From: Pseudofabraea citricarpa
Taxonomy: Eukaryota > Ascomycota > Leotiomycetes > Helotiales > Dermateaceae
Reading direction: 5' to 3'
Assembly (NCBI GenBank): GCA_029641185.1
Contig: JAPWGK010000015.1
Location: 558,001 to 622,000 of the forward strand
DNA: 64,000 bases
In this document: one piece after another, positions 1-10,712 of the stretch
Position numbering within the stretch: position 1 is the first letter of the stretch
How the letters are laid out: each line of letters begins with the position of its first letter
Translations under genes and position numbers: made by a program
Notes under the pieces: model-generated
Database searches by the model: none
The model's input: the letters and a program-made list of their open reading frames with translations, nothing else
What the model was told of the DNA's origin: nothing

Positions 1-983
1 CTGTCTCCGGGGGTATTCGGTGTCGGTGTCGGTGACAGAGACGCAGACGGTGGTGGGTGATGGTGTTGGTGTTGGTGACGGTAACGGTGACGGTGACGGG
101 CGATGCTAGGGCTCTAGGGCTCTAGGGGGGGAGAGAGGGCCTCGGCTAGGAAGGAAGTTGCGATCATCCCCCAAGTCGAAGCAAAACTCCATGTCCTGTC
201 GATCGCCATAATGCTGCAAAGTATAGTGATAATTATGTGTGTTCGTATAGCAACAACGCCGCAGAAGGACAGTCAGACAATCAGACCGTCAGACAGCCAG
301 TCAGCATTGCGAAGGCTGATTCTTGAAGCAGCGGGAATAAAGGCCTGAGTGAGTGGTAACTATTACTGAGTGAGTGGCATGTGGTCCCGCCCGCCGGCAG
401 TTCTCCAGCCAGTGTCACGAGTGGCGATGGCTTCAAAGTTCAGTCTCAACTTTCTTCTTCCCATCTTTACTTGCTGTCTCGTGCCAACTGCAGAAACCAA
501 TAATGGCATCGCTTGATGAGACGAAAGAGCCCCTTTTGTTTCATCAGGGATGTCGGCCTCGTCTCTCCTATTGATGATCCCAGCAGGAGGCCTATATCTA
601 AATGGGGAAATTAATAAGTTGGAGAACGTGCAAGTAGCAACAGGGAAATGTGACGGTAGCCTCTTATCAGCTGACGCGTTATGCTGATCGTCGCATCCAT
701 TCAGTCAAAGAAAGAGAGAGCGAGAGGATGCTCAGATGCTGACATCCAGAAGCAAAAAGCAATATCACGTCGCCTCCTCACGACCAAGAAATCTACCTAC
801 CTAGGACCTATTTATTACCTCTGCTGTCTGCAACAAGTCTATGGCATTACTTCCCTTTTGCGTTCCTCCTCCGCGAATCCTTCGTGTTTCAAATGCTCCT
901 CTTTAGTTTGTGGGGGAGTTCTATGGGGGACAGACACAAGGAGTAAAAGGGGACAACCACACATAAATGTGTTTAAAAAAAAC
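1..983. other. gene-free region with simple tandem repeats
   Basis: I see no convincing gene. The first 110 bases are an imperfect GGTGNN-type repeat (GGTGTT/GGTGAC units), followed at about 106-128 by CTAGGG/CTCTAGGG units. A CAGTCAGA-like repeat lies near 270-305. The short ORFs here have no recognisable domain or codon signal. Confidence 0.5.
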
Positions 984-2207
984 AAAAAAAAAAAATTGGG
1001 GGGGGGGGGGGGGGTAAAAAATTATTTAGGGGGGGGAAAAAAAAAAAATAAAAAAAGTGGGGGGGTGGGTGTGGGGGGTTGGGGTGAAATAAAATGGAAA
1101 TAAATAAGGGGAATGTGGGGATGTTGTTGGGTATGAGGTGGGGGGGATAGGGAGTAGGGGAAGGGTAGAGATTGGTTATTGGGGGGGTTGTGAGGATTAT
1201 GGAGAGGAATGGAAGGATGGAGAGGTGATGTAGAGTATTTTAATTAATGAATTGAATAATAATAATGAATAGGGGGATTGGTTTAAAAAGAAGGAGAGAG
1301 GGAGAGGAGGTGTGTGATGAGATATAGGAGTGTGATGAATGGAGGATTTGGATGAAGAGGGATGTGAAGATAAAGGGAGGATGAGGTGATGAAGGATAGA
1401 TTATGATGTGAGTGTGTAGGTGAAGAGGATGAGGTGGGAATGGTAGGAATGGGAGGGGGTTGTTTATTGAGAGGGAAGGGTTATTATTTTGATTTGAAAG
1501 TAGGATATGGTGGATAGAGTAGGTGCATAGTGGGTAGGTGGGTGTTGGGTGGTGGAGATGAGTGAGATGAGGGTGGGAGAGGAAAATTTTTATTATTTGT
1601 TTAGATAAGTAGTGATAGAGAAGAGAGATGTAAGTGAATTAGTAATGAGAGTGGGAGGAGTAAGAAAGGAGAAATAATGGATTGTGGAGTTTTGAGAAGT
1701 GGAGTGAATGAAGGATTAGTTAAGGAGGTTAAGAAAGAAATAGGATGAATATGGGTTTATTGGGTTATGAGTTATTTAATTAGGAGGAGTGGGTTTGTGT
1801 AGGGGTGTATTGTTAAGATTATTTGAATTTTTAACACGCAATGATTGTGGTATGGTATGTATGTATGGTATGAATATTTTATTAATGTGATTGTGATAGT
1901 ATAGAGGATATGAGGAGGTAGTATTGGAAAAATTTTATATTAATTGGATAGAGATTGGAAGATAATTATGTATTTTTGTTAAGGAATGAGAATAAATAAA
2001 ATTAAGAATAATATTATATTTGTTTTGATTTGAATAAAGATAAATTGTGTGTAGGATTATTTAGAGTAAAACTTGAGTGTGGATTTGTGTGTGGGAGGAA
2101 GTGGATAAAGAGAGAGTGAAGTAGAATGTAGATTTTGAGAATGTGAATTATTTTGAAGTTAGGAGGTAGGTATTGTGGGGGAGTGTTAGGGTTGTTTTGA
2201 ATTTAAA
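984..2207. other. cytosine-depleted, G-rich tract
   Basis: In these 1,224 bases I count only five C (at 1526, 1835, 1837, 1839 and 2072). The tract starts in a run of A, T and G homopolymers (about 984-1070, including a G run of roughly 17) and ends abruptly at 2208, where normal base composition returns. G is high (21 of 60 in the line starting at 1681, more in others), while T is not raised as it would be by C-to-T change. No coding potential is seen. A sequencing or consensus artefact is the simplest reading. Confidence 0.8.
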
Positions 2208-3332
2208 CTCAAGTACAGTATTCCGTACTTCCTTTTGTACGGTATCACCAGATCAGACTGTGACCGAGCCGGTCCGGTACCACCTGCACCGAACCGTAGC
2301 CGTAGCTGTACCCGGACGGTACAGATCCCACCGGTACCGTGCGACGTCCAGGCTCGGAAACGTACATGTATCTACTGCATCTGCAGGAGAAGAACCCGAT
2401 CGCGGCGAGGTGAGATCAAGACGTGTCGTGTCGTGTCCATGACTCAAATGCCATCCCAACTGACTAGCCTGCTTCCAACGCCGGCTTGCCACAAAAGGTA
2501 AAAAAAAGAAGGGGGATACAGACAAACGGCCCAGCCGTTCCGGTGCGTGTTGGTTCGTAGTTTGTACAGTATGCTGTGAGGATCGGTTCCGCACGGCGGC
2601 ACAACTCTGGCTACTGTAAAGTACATGCATGGCTCGAGGCCGCCATGGAACTTTGATTCAAAAGTTACTGCTGTAGGCCCGATGATGGCCCGGTCGAAGA
2701 GGTGGAATAGAGTTGTGGCTTGCGTGTCTGCTTGAAGCACCCGTACATGTATATGTACCCTCCTCTGTTTCTGTTTGCAAAGGGAAACACGCTTTGCCGG
2801 GCGCTATGGTTGCAAAAGACAGATGGGGATGCTTGCTCACCATGGCCATAAATACCGACATGGTGATCCGGGGAACAAGTGCCAGGATATTCGGATGCAC
2901 ATAAGTATCACTTTACTAGGACTATCCTAGATGTGTGAGATCATTATGATGATTTACGTGAGTGAAAGATTCCATACAGTATCTACATGGAAAGATTACA
3001 TAAAGCCCACTCGATCGCCACACCATTCAGCCCTACTGAAATAAAAACGAGACCAACCGATGGACGAGACAAAAACGCCCATGTAAATGCAAAACCCAAA
3101 GATCACCTCTTCTGTTGCCCCAAACACACACAAGCCAGGCTCAAATGCGCGAAGAATTTAGGTATTGTAGTGAGCAAAGCAAGAAGTGAGAGCAAACAGG
3201 TACAAATCAGTGTACGGGTAAAATTCCTTAACGCCAAAAGGGAAGTTGATGATGAACCAATGTTGTGAATGAGGGGACTGTGCCAACAGTACCAGGCGAA
3301 GGAGGTCATTAGGCGACTAGGCATTATTCATT
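2208..3332. other. intergenic, no gene recognised
   Basis: Several short ORFs overlap on both strands around 2235-2900, but none has a recognisable domain. A GC-rich stretch at about 2260-2345 repeats GGTAC/GTACC-type words. The right end is presumably the 3' flank of DBF4. Confidence 0.4.
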
Positions 3333-5519
3333 TTAGTAGTCACTGCTGTACTGAGGTTTCAAAGGTCGTACGAGTTGGTTCAAAAGGGTATCAAGGTCGG
3401 TCCAGTTCTCAAGCTTATCAGCGAACTTTCGATGTTTGCGTGAGAGCACATGCTGTATTATGTTAGTCGTGCACCTATATTAACCTTAGCTGGGTAACTT
3501 ACCTCGTCAAAGTCATCAAATTTATCCTGGCAATTTTCGCAATATCCAGGCTTGGGGTCACGCTTCTCAGCTCTTCTCTTTTGTACTGCCTTTGCTTTAC
3601 GAGCGGCCTCAACTCTTCTTGCTTGTTCTTCAATCTCCGAGGGGTTGAGGTCCTCATCAATAAATCCGAGCTGTTCTTGAGCCTTTCGCCGGGAAGGTCG
3701 TGCAGTTTGCTCATTGGCAGTAGTACTAACATCTGTCATGCGGTGAGAGCTCAGTAAGCCATAAGAAGCTGGGCCTCCGCTGTTCTTCTCGAGAACTTTC
3801 CTTTGCAATCCATGGACTTCTTTGCTAGTTCCTGCCTTAGCACCTGGTTGAGCTGCTGTCGAAGATATCATTTGAGACCTGATCGCTGAAGTGATGTTTG
3901 AAGCCTGTAATCCAGAGGCAAGCGGTTCACCACCAAGGAAACGCCCAGCTCCTGCTCTGCTGACGAAAGCATTTTGTGAGCCTTTCGAGGAAGACACTGA
4001 ATCCACTTGCGGAGGATATGCACGAGGTCCATCAAAGGGCTGGTTTTGTTTAGATGGGACGGAAGCAGTTCTGTTGGATACTGCGCCAGTCTCAGCAAGC
4101 ACGCGCTGGCCGTTGGCAATCTTTGGCGGTTGCATTGCGGCAGCAACTGCAGCAGCAGCACGGGTTCTTGGGACTCCAGCATTTTCTCTTCCTTGCTGTT
4201 GTCTTTGTTGCCGCGTGTTTTCCCTTTCTTGGTCACGTCTGCTATAGTCGACCTCTTCTACAAATGGGCATTTGCCGTTTGCGACACTACGGAACTGTGG
4301 CCAATCACCATCCTCTTTATGAGCTACCTTTGCATATTCCCGAAGCATGATGGGTTTTTGTTTTTCGTCGATATCGTGAATGTATATGAACGGTCCTTTG
4401 AATAGGCTCAATTCTTTTGTCGCTACTGTAGGATCCCGATCAGACGGTCCATTAATTCGCTCGTTTCGGAGAAGTTGGGATAAGTCGGCCTCTCTGGTTG
4501 CTCGAGGAATCGCTGCCATCCCGTGCACCGCGTTACTTCTCGTATTATGCCCATGGGACATTTGGGTATCATCATCAAACATAGTAGCCATCATCCGTTG
4601 CAGCTTCTCGAGTGACCATATCTTCATCCCAAGCTCTCGCGCCCGATGAAGTACATCAGCACTTCGTCCTTGAGACCTCTTCGCTTCACCTCCATTTGCA
4701 TGAGGCGCCAGCCTCCGGTTCATAGGCACATCGAAGGTAAACCTCCCCTTTGGCCCAAATGGATCGGACTGGGATGTGGACTCCGAGGATCGATCCAGCA
4801 GTGAAGGATTAATGGTTTGAGGCTGGCTGACGTGTGAACTTTGCGAGTCATTATTAGTTGAGGAAGTAGCTTCTACTGATCGAACTTCTACTTCCGGAGG
4901 GATTGCACGCGTTGTCACAACATGTGTTACCTCGTTTGAGAAGAACTTTGCTTCGCGCTGTGACATAGTTAGGACTGGTATTGCTGAATGAAGATATGAC
5001 GTCGGAGATACTTACAGCACCCAGCGCAAGAACCTGCTTTGTGTATCTCACACGAGCATCTTCTGAAATACTCTCAAAATAAAAAACATATTGCGGAAAG
5101 ACCTTGCGGTGATGTCGCTGCCAATTCCTTATCTGCTGCAGCTGCTCTTCCTGTGACTTCTCTACTCGTGTAACCAACTGCTGGGGCTTCTGGCTGACGG
5201 CAGCCAGTTTACGGTCGAAGGTTGAAAGCGGTGCGTTTGACTTGCGTGTAAAGACTCGCCCTTCAGTAGATTGACTGCTTTGGCGGGGGGGTGTTCTTAA
5301 GACGTGGGATTCGAGCATTTGCTTCTTCGAGGGTGGTTGCTGTCCATAGGCCTCTTCTCTCTGTATCGTGGCATACGACCGTTTTTGCTTAGAGGCAGCG
5401 GCCGCAGCCACGGCGCGGTATGGTGAATTGATAGCATTTGGATTGTTTGACAAAGGCGCCCTCCGACTTGACATGGTCGACAGAGTAGGTGGCAAGGGTG
5501 ATAGAGATACTGCTGCCAT
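3333..5519 (-). CDS. DBF4: Dbf4-type regulatory subunit of the Cdc7 kinase (DDK)
   Basis: This is the activating subunit of Cdc7 kinase, which phosphorylates the MCM helicase to fire replication origins in the nucleus. I read three exons: 5519-5016, 4957-3503 and 3452-3333, giving 692 residues. A BRCT-like motif N spans roughly residues 130-290 (including KFFSNEVTHVVTTR just after intron 1 and GMKIWSLEKL). Motif M lies at about 356-405 (GPFIYIHDIDEKQKPIMLRE). The diagnostic C-terminal DBF zinc finger is C641-x2-C644 ... H654-x5-H660. Intron 2 (50 nt) falls exactly between the Cys pair and the His pair, so the finger is complete only after splicing. The family (yeast Dbf4, S. pombe Dfp1, Aspergillus NimO) is known; the assignment is by motifs. 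The gene is divergent from ICP55. Confidence 0.94.
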
Positions 5520-6007
5520 GCGAAAGAAGCGTCGACACTCTGTGGCAGGCAGAGAACTTCAAGGGAGTGGGGTTCGGGTTCACGCGACGCGAACACGCCT
5601 AAGATTTGACACCGTGAATCGAAGGTTTAGAGAGACATTGGAATGGATAATTAAGGCTTCGATCTCGGGTTGCGACTCAGGTATCCAGTGAATGGATCAA
5701 GGAGTGTGTTGGGAGTAACTGGGGGGGTATTGCAGTGGTGTCAATGCTGAGGAATAATAAACAAGCAAAGCTCCATGAGTGAAGTGAGATGGCTCGGCAA
5801 AATGGCAAAAGGCCGCCCAACCTTCGCCCTGCCAACCACCCGAACGCGCTAACGGCTTCGGCAAGGTTGCCGTAAATTGCAGCGTGAACTGATGCCACTG
5901 GAGACTGGGCTCAGGATTGAGCTTCTGAGCTTTGAGAAGGCTGCGCCGTGCCTACCACCACTTCTTCCTACACTGTTGAACACAGTGACTTGGCGGCACC
6001 ACCAACC
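5520..6007. other. divergent promoter region DBF4 / ICP55
   Basis: This 488-bp spacer lies between two divergent start codons. Apart from the paired CGCG motifs next to DBF4 and a C-rich stretch near 5815-5850, I see nothing distinct. An upstream in-frame ATG for ICP55 exists at 5948. Confidence 0.5.
5582..5592 (-). promoter_or_regulatory. two overlapping WCGCGW (MBF-like) motifs upstream of DBF4
   Basis: The plus strand reads ACGCGACGCGA, which is TCGCGTCGCGT on the DBF4 strand: two WCGCGW elements sharing one base, 63-73 nt before the DBF4 start codon. MBF/DSC1 binds such cores at G1/S genes in yeasts, and Dbf4 is a cell-cycle-regulated protein. The function here is inferred. Confidence 0.45.
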
Positions 6008-7620
6008 ATGAAGCTCGGCCGTGCAGGAAGGCGACAATTGAGGAACATACTGCCAAATCCAGCCTCTCGACCATCATGTCAATCATATATTCTCCAATCT
6101 ACTGCCAGAGCACAGATATCTCGGACTTCTTCCCTCGCCCAACCAAGGAGGACGTATGCCACAGTATCCGCTGCAGATATTCAGTTCGGCCAGCCAGTAC
6201 ACGAAACACACCCACATTTACTCAGAGCGGGCGAAAGTAGGTGGCAGTTCGACTCGGCAGGGACTATAACTAATGCGTCGAGTAGTCACGCCTGGGATAA
6301 GTGCTCAAGAGTATGCGGATCGTCGATCGAAGCTTGCCGCAAGTCTGCCTGACAATGGAATTGCTATACTCGCTGCCTCTGATACGAAATGGCGATCAGG
6401 TGCTGTCTTCTATGAATTCCACCAGGACCCAAATTTTCTATACTTGACGGGCTTTAATGAACCTGAGGCTGTAGCAGTTATTCAAAAGACCGGGTCATCC
6501 CCAGAAGATTATATCTTCCATCTGTTCCTGCGGCCCAAAGATCCAAAGGCAGAACAATGGGACGGAGCCCGCTCTGGAGAACAAGCTGCATTAGATGTAT
6601 TCAATGCCGATGAGGTCAATTTACCTATTATACCTTGTTCAGCATGTGCTGATGTATATACAGTCAGGAGATATCAATCACTTACAGAAATTGCTTCCAC
6701 CGCTGATTGAATCGGCTAGTGAGATTTATACTGATATTGTGAAATGTTCCGGTTTCTCAAGATTTTTCAGAGATCCAGACTCAGAACCAAATTCTTTCCA
6801 GAAAATGCTAAAGGGCAAGAAAGTCAAGCCGCTTAAGCCATTCGTCAACGAACTGAGGGCCATCAAGAGTGAAGCAGAAATCGTCAATATGCGTATGGCT
6901 GGGAAGATATCAGGGAGGTCCTTTACGAATGCTATGAGACGTCAGTGGACCAAAGAGAAAGATCTTGGTGCCTTTCTCGACTACGATTTCAAGGTCGGAG
7001 GCTGTGAAGCGACTGCTTACGTGCCAGTCGTTGCTGGAGGCGAGAATGCCTTGAGTATACATTACGTGCGAAACAACGACGTCTTCAATAAAGATGAGAT
7101 GGTTCTCGTCGATGCTGGTGGAGAATATGGCGGATACATTGCAGACATTACCAGAACGTGGCCAGTATCCGGGAAGTTCTCAGACGCCCAGAAAGATTTA
7201 TACGAGGCGATCCTGCGTGTACAAAGAAGCAGCTTATCTCTATGCAGAGAAAGCGCAAACATGACTCTCGACCAAATCCATAGAGTCACAGAACATGGTC
7301 TCAAGGACTCTCTTAAGCAGATCGGCTTCGACATGTCAGGGAATGCATTAGATGTTCTCTTCCCACATCATGTTGGCCATTATATTGGGTTGGACGTTCA
7401 TGACTGTCCAGGATATCCACGGAGTGTGTCGCTTAAGGCTGGCCACTGTGTTACCGTTGAGCCTGGCATATATGTTCCAGACGATGAACGATGGCCAAAA
7501 CATTTCAGGGGAATCGGTATTCGAATAGAAGATAGTGTATGTGTTCAAGATGATTCGCCTCTAATTTTGACAACAGAGGCAGTGAAGGAGGTTGTAGATA
7601 TTGAGGCACTGCGAGATTAG
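6008..7620 (+). CDS. ICP55: mitochondrial intermediate-cleaving aminopeptidase (Xaa-Pro aminopeptidase 3 type)
   Basis: An M24 metallopeptidase that removes one residue from mitochondrial proteins after presequence cleavage, acting in the matrix. Exons are 6008-6236, 6283-6614 and 6664-7620, giving 505 residues, close to the family size. The N-terminus is Arg/Ser-rich and lacks acidic residues, as expected of a mitochondrial presequence; an in-frame ATG at 5948 would add 20 residues and weaken that signal, so I prefer 6008. The aminopeptidase P N-domain follows, then the pita-bread domain with metal ligands D337 and D348 (VDAGGEYGGYIADITRTWP), H426 (HHVGHYIGLDVHD), E453 (VEPGIYVP) and E476 (RIEDSV). 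Intron 2 uses a weak donor, GTCAAT, chosen because it joins FNADE to SGDINHL in frame. Confidence 0.93.
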
Positions 7621-7745
7621 CATAAAGATATAATGACAGAAATTGTAGATTATTTGTACAACAAAATAGACCTGTTAAAATATTACAAGTCATATTCGTT
7701 CACTGCGCTATCATGTTTTAGTCTGCCGATTCGCTGCCTCGCGCG

Positions 7746-7751
7746 TATAAA
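7746..7751 (+). promoter_or_regulatory. TATA-like box upstream of ATG12
   Basis: TATAAA lies 103 nt before the ATG12 start codon, in the 228-bp spacer after ICP55, and is followed by a CT/CA-rich leader. It is a plausible but unproven core promoter element. Confidence 0.3.
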
Positions 7752-7848
7752 ATACTCTCAGCCTTGCCATTATCAAGACCTCACCTACCTTGCGACGAAA
7801 TCTACGTCGTACAACCACAACAGCACCACGACAACAGAGAATCTCACC

Positions 7849-8389
7849 ATGTCCGAGACTCCCACTCCCACCGCCATCCCCGACGGGACGCACTCGCCAG
7901 ATCTCCCCTTAACCATCTCGTCATCCGTCATCCTAACCAATCTGGTGCGTACAAATCCCTCCCACCTTACTGAGCGAGCTACCTCGTACTGATTCCTGCC
8001 TTCCAGCCGCAAGACCTCACCACAGCACTCGCCTCCGCTGGGACGTTTCCCGTTGCCAAAGTCACAGTCCGCTTCAAAGCGATCGGATCGGCGCCTGTTT
8101 TGCGCCAGCAGGTCTGTAGGATCTCGTCGACGCAGCGCTTCGAGCAGGTCGTTGCCTACTTGCGCCGGGTTCTAAGGGTCAAGGCCGATGAGAGTGTCTT
8201 CCTCTACGTTAACAGCAGTTTTGCGCCTGCTCTCGATGAGGTTGTGGGGAATTTGTACATGGTATGTGTTGCAAGATATGTTGCGGTGAGGATGCGGGTA
8301 GATACATTGCGCTTATTCTCTTGCAGTGCTTCAAAGACTCAAACGACCAGCTTATTGTCACTTATTCGATGACACCAGCTTTCGGATGA
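7849..8389 (+). CDS. ATG12: ubiquitin-like autophagy protein Atg12
   Basis: A ubiquitin-like modifier conjugated to Atg5 through its C-terminal glycine; the conjugate acts as E3 for Atg8 lipidation. Exons are 7849-7944, 8007-8261 and 8327-8389, giving 137 residues. After a Pro/Thr-rich N-terminus of about 40 residues comes the beta-grasp fold (KVTVRFKAIGSAPVLRQQ ... VFLYVNSSFAP ... NDQLIVTYSMTPAFG). The protein ends exactly in Phe-Gly, as Atg12 proteins do, and needs no C-terminal processing. Intron 2 follows NLYM and joins to CFKDSNDQL. The gene converges on panB with 140 bp between stop codons. Confidence 0.95.
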
Positions 8390-8529
8390 GCTGGAATCAG
8401 ATGGATATTCACAACACAAGATTAACATTGGTATATGCACGCTATACGAAATATCTACGTCCCCCGCACCTACAGGCTTCTAACGCCAAAATCGACATTT
8501 CGAAAATTAATCAGATGTAGCCAAGATCC

Positions 8530-9576
8530 TCAGTTGCACCTTTCTCCAATAGCCCAAGCAAAGTCTTCTAATTCCTCTTTTGGAATTGGATATGTATGTT
8601 CTGGTGCAGGATACTCACGGCTCTTCACTTCAGTCCGGTATGTCGATATGGCTTTATGTGCTTCACTCCAGACATCACCATATTTCTTGACAAATTTTGG
8701 AAGGAAACGTCCAGGAGGGAAATTTCCCGTCATGTCAACCTGGACCAGCACTTGGCCTGAGCAAGCATTGCCAGCACCAATACCGATCGTTGGAACAGAG
8801 AGCTTCTCTGTGATCAATGCTGCGACCTCTTGTGGTACCGCTTCCATTACCATTCCAAAGCAGCCGGCTTCTTGAACGGCCAGAGCATCTTCGAGTACCT
8901 TCATCGCAGAAGCAGAAGTCTTTCCTTGTACTCTGAAGCCACCCAAAGAATTCTGTCGCTGTGGTGTAAGACCTATATGTCCCAAAACGGGGATACCAGC
9001 AGTTGTGATTTTTTTGATGGTTGCAGCCATTTCTTTTCCACCCTCGAGTTTGACAGCTTGGACACGTCCTTCTTTTATGACTCGGATCGCGGATTGGAGG
9101 GCTTGTTCGGGCGAGACTTCGTAGGAGCCCATGGGTAAATCACCGACCTGGAGGAAGAGCTGTCAGAACCTCGGCTTCGATGTGGGGCATGGAGGGGTAT
9201 TTACAGTGAAAGCAGTTTTTGCTGCCCGCGAGACGGAGCGACAATGAAGCAACATTTCTTCCAAAAGTACCTCACTTGTGTCTTCCATGCCCAGTGCTAC
9301 CATGGCCAGACTGTCTCCTACCAGAACCATGTCCATGCCAGCGGCATCACCAACATGACCACTGGGGAAATCATGGGCGGTGATAACGGTTATTGGCTCG
9401 CCCTTCTTATACATGGATCTCAGAGTGCCAATGGTGACCTTCTTCCTCGAGCTGGTGGTGGCGGGTCCCATGGGGGAGTGCGAGCTCCGTCTGTTCTGAC
9501 ATTGCAGCAATAAAGGCCGAGCAGCAAAGGAAGCTGGTCGTGTGAAGCGAGAGTAAGTCTTTAAGAAGGTAGACAT
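8530..9576 (-). CDS. panB: ketopantoate hydroxymethyltransferase (mitochondrial)
   Basis: Transfers a hydroxymethyl group from methylene-tetrahydrofolate to alpha-ketoisovalerate, the first committed step of pantothenate (vitamin B5) and CoA synthesis; the yeast gene is ECM31. Exons are 9576-9205 and 9147-8530, giving 329 residues. A basic, Ser/Arg-rich N-terminus (about residues 1-45) suggests mitochondrial import. Family motifs are plain: ITAHDFPSGHVGDAAGMD, MVLVGDSLAMVALG, HCRSVSRAA, VKLEGG, PVLGHIGLTPQ, MVMEAVP, TIGIGAG and GQVLVQVDM. An in-frame ATG at 9705 would give 43 extra residues; I prefer 9576 because it begins the presequence-like segment. Confidence 0.95.
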
Positions 9577-10712
9577 AATAGCGGAGAACTGGGCGGCTCG
9601 TGACTTGATGATGGAATTGGATGAATCTCGATGGACTCGGACGGTGATAAAGAATCGATGGCCATTGTTGAAGAGGAAATCGAGTTTTGTTGTGGTCGTG
9701 ACCAAATCTTTGCAGTTGAATCCATACTGCTTCGCTTTCGCGATGTTTTGTATCGGTATTAGTGAGCGCTAGCGTCGGCGCGGAGCTAGATCCATCCTCG
9801 TGAGCTTTCTGCCTCGATGATCCTTTGGGGATTTATGAGGGGCCAGAGCAACTGGAATTAATAGGTATGCTTGGCGTGAGGGATTTGACATTGTCACTCA
9901 GCAGAATAAGCTGTATGTACAGTAGCAGTGTTTAGAGAATACTACTCGTACAAACCTACATAACCTCTCACTTACCAGAACTGTACTAGACTAGACCTAG
10001 ACTAGACTAGACTCCCTAGGTTCTCGGTTCGCTGGCCATCTCGGCCGCTTGACCGACCATAACTTCCCGTGACTTCCCGTGACCTGCCGAAGTCTAACTC
10101 AGTCTTAGAGTCTCTTTATGCTGTTGACCGCTATGAAAAGAGTCCTGTTTGCGACTTGTTTATGCCGCATCTGGAGTAGATTCTGTACCACTGTCCAAAC
10201 CCAGACAAAGAATTGTACTATATTTATGTAGGTATGTACCTGTACCTGAGAAGGCACACTGCCGTCATTGGCCAGCGTCATCGCAAGCACCAGGTGGTAT
10301 CCTTGAACTAGCAAATCTAGATCCCGGAGCGTTGCTCGAGTGTACACGTCTTGTGGCCTCGGGCTGTTGTCTCGATCATCTTCTGTTCACCACCAAAAAC
10401 CGACACGGGCTGGCTGTTGTTCACTAGTGATTCACAATAGCAGAGTCATAGCCACGATTGCCACGATTGCCACGATAGCCACCAATCTATCGAGCGCCCC
10501 TGCAACAAAGCCCCTCACGTGAGATACCGACCCCGATAAGACCTCCTCCATATTCCGTCACCCATCCTTTCTTCCAACTTTGTAAACCCCGACATTCCCT
10601 CAAACACTCTTTAGACCTCTCTCCTCGAACCAAAACCCTTTCTCCTACCAAGCAACCTCAGTTTTCTTCTGCGCGTGCGCCTACCCGAGCTTGCATCCCA
10701 AAGAAACGAAAG
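9577..10712. other. intergenic panB / UBC8 with short tandem repeats
   Basis: No gene is recognised. There are CTAGA-type repeats at about 9986-10012, a duplicated GTGACTTCCC word near 10066-10085, and three copies of a 9-bp unit (GCCACGATT) at 10451-10477. The last 200 bases are pyrimidine-rich, as in fungal promoters. Confidence 0.5.
10451..10477. repeat. 9-bp tandem repeat, three copies
   Basis: Three head-to-tail copies of GCCACGATT, the last with one change (GCCACGATA). It lies 236 bp upstream of the UBC8 start codon. No function is suggested by the sequence. Confidence 0.7.

Noticed and set aside
1..130. Telomere-like G-rich repeats (CTAGGG, GGTGNN)
   Set aside because: Units are irregular and not the TTAGGG telomere repeat; too short to call subtelomeric.
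681..1103. 140-codon ORF with Lys- and Gly-rich runs
   Set aside because: Its second half is made by the homopolymers at the start of the C-free tract; no domain and no normal codon use.
2173..2904. Six overlapping ORFs on both strands
   Set aside because: Mutually overlapping, no domains, no splice-linked extension.
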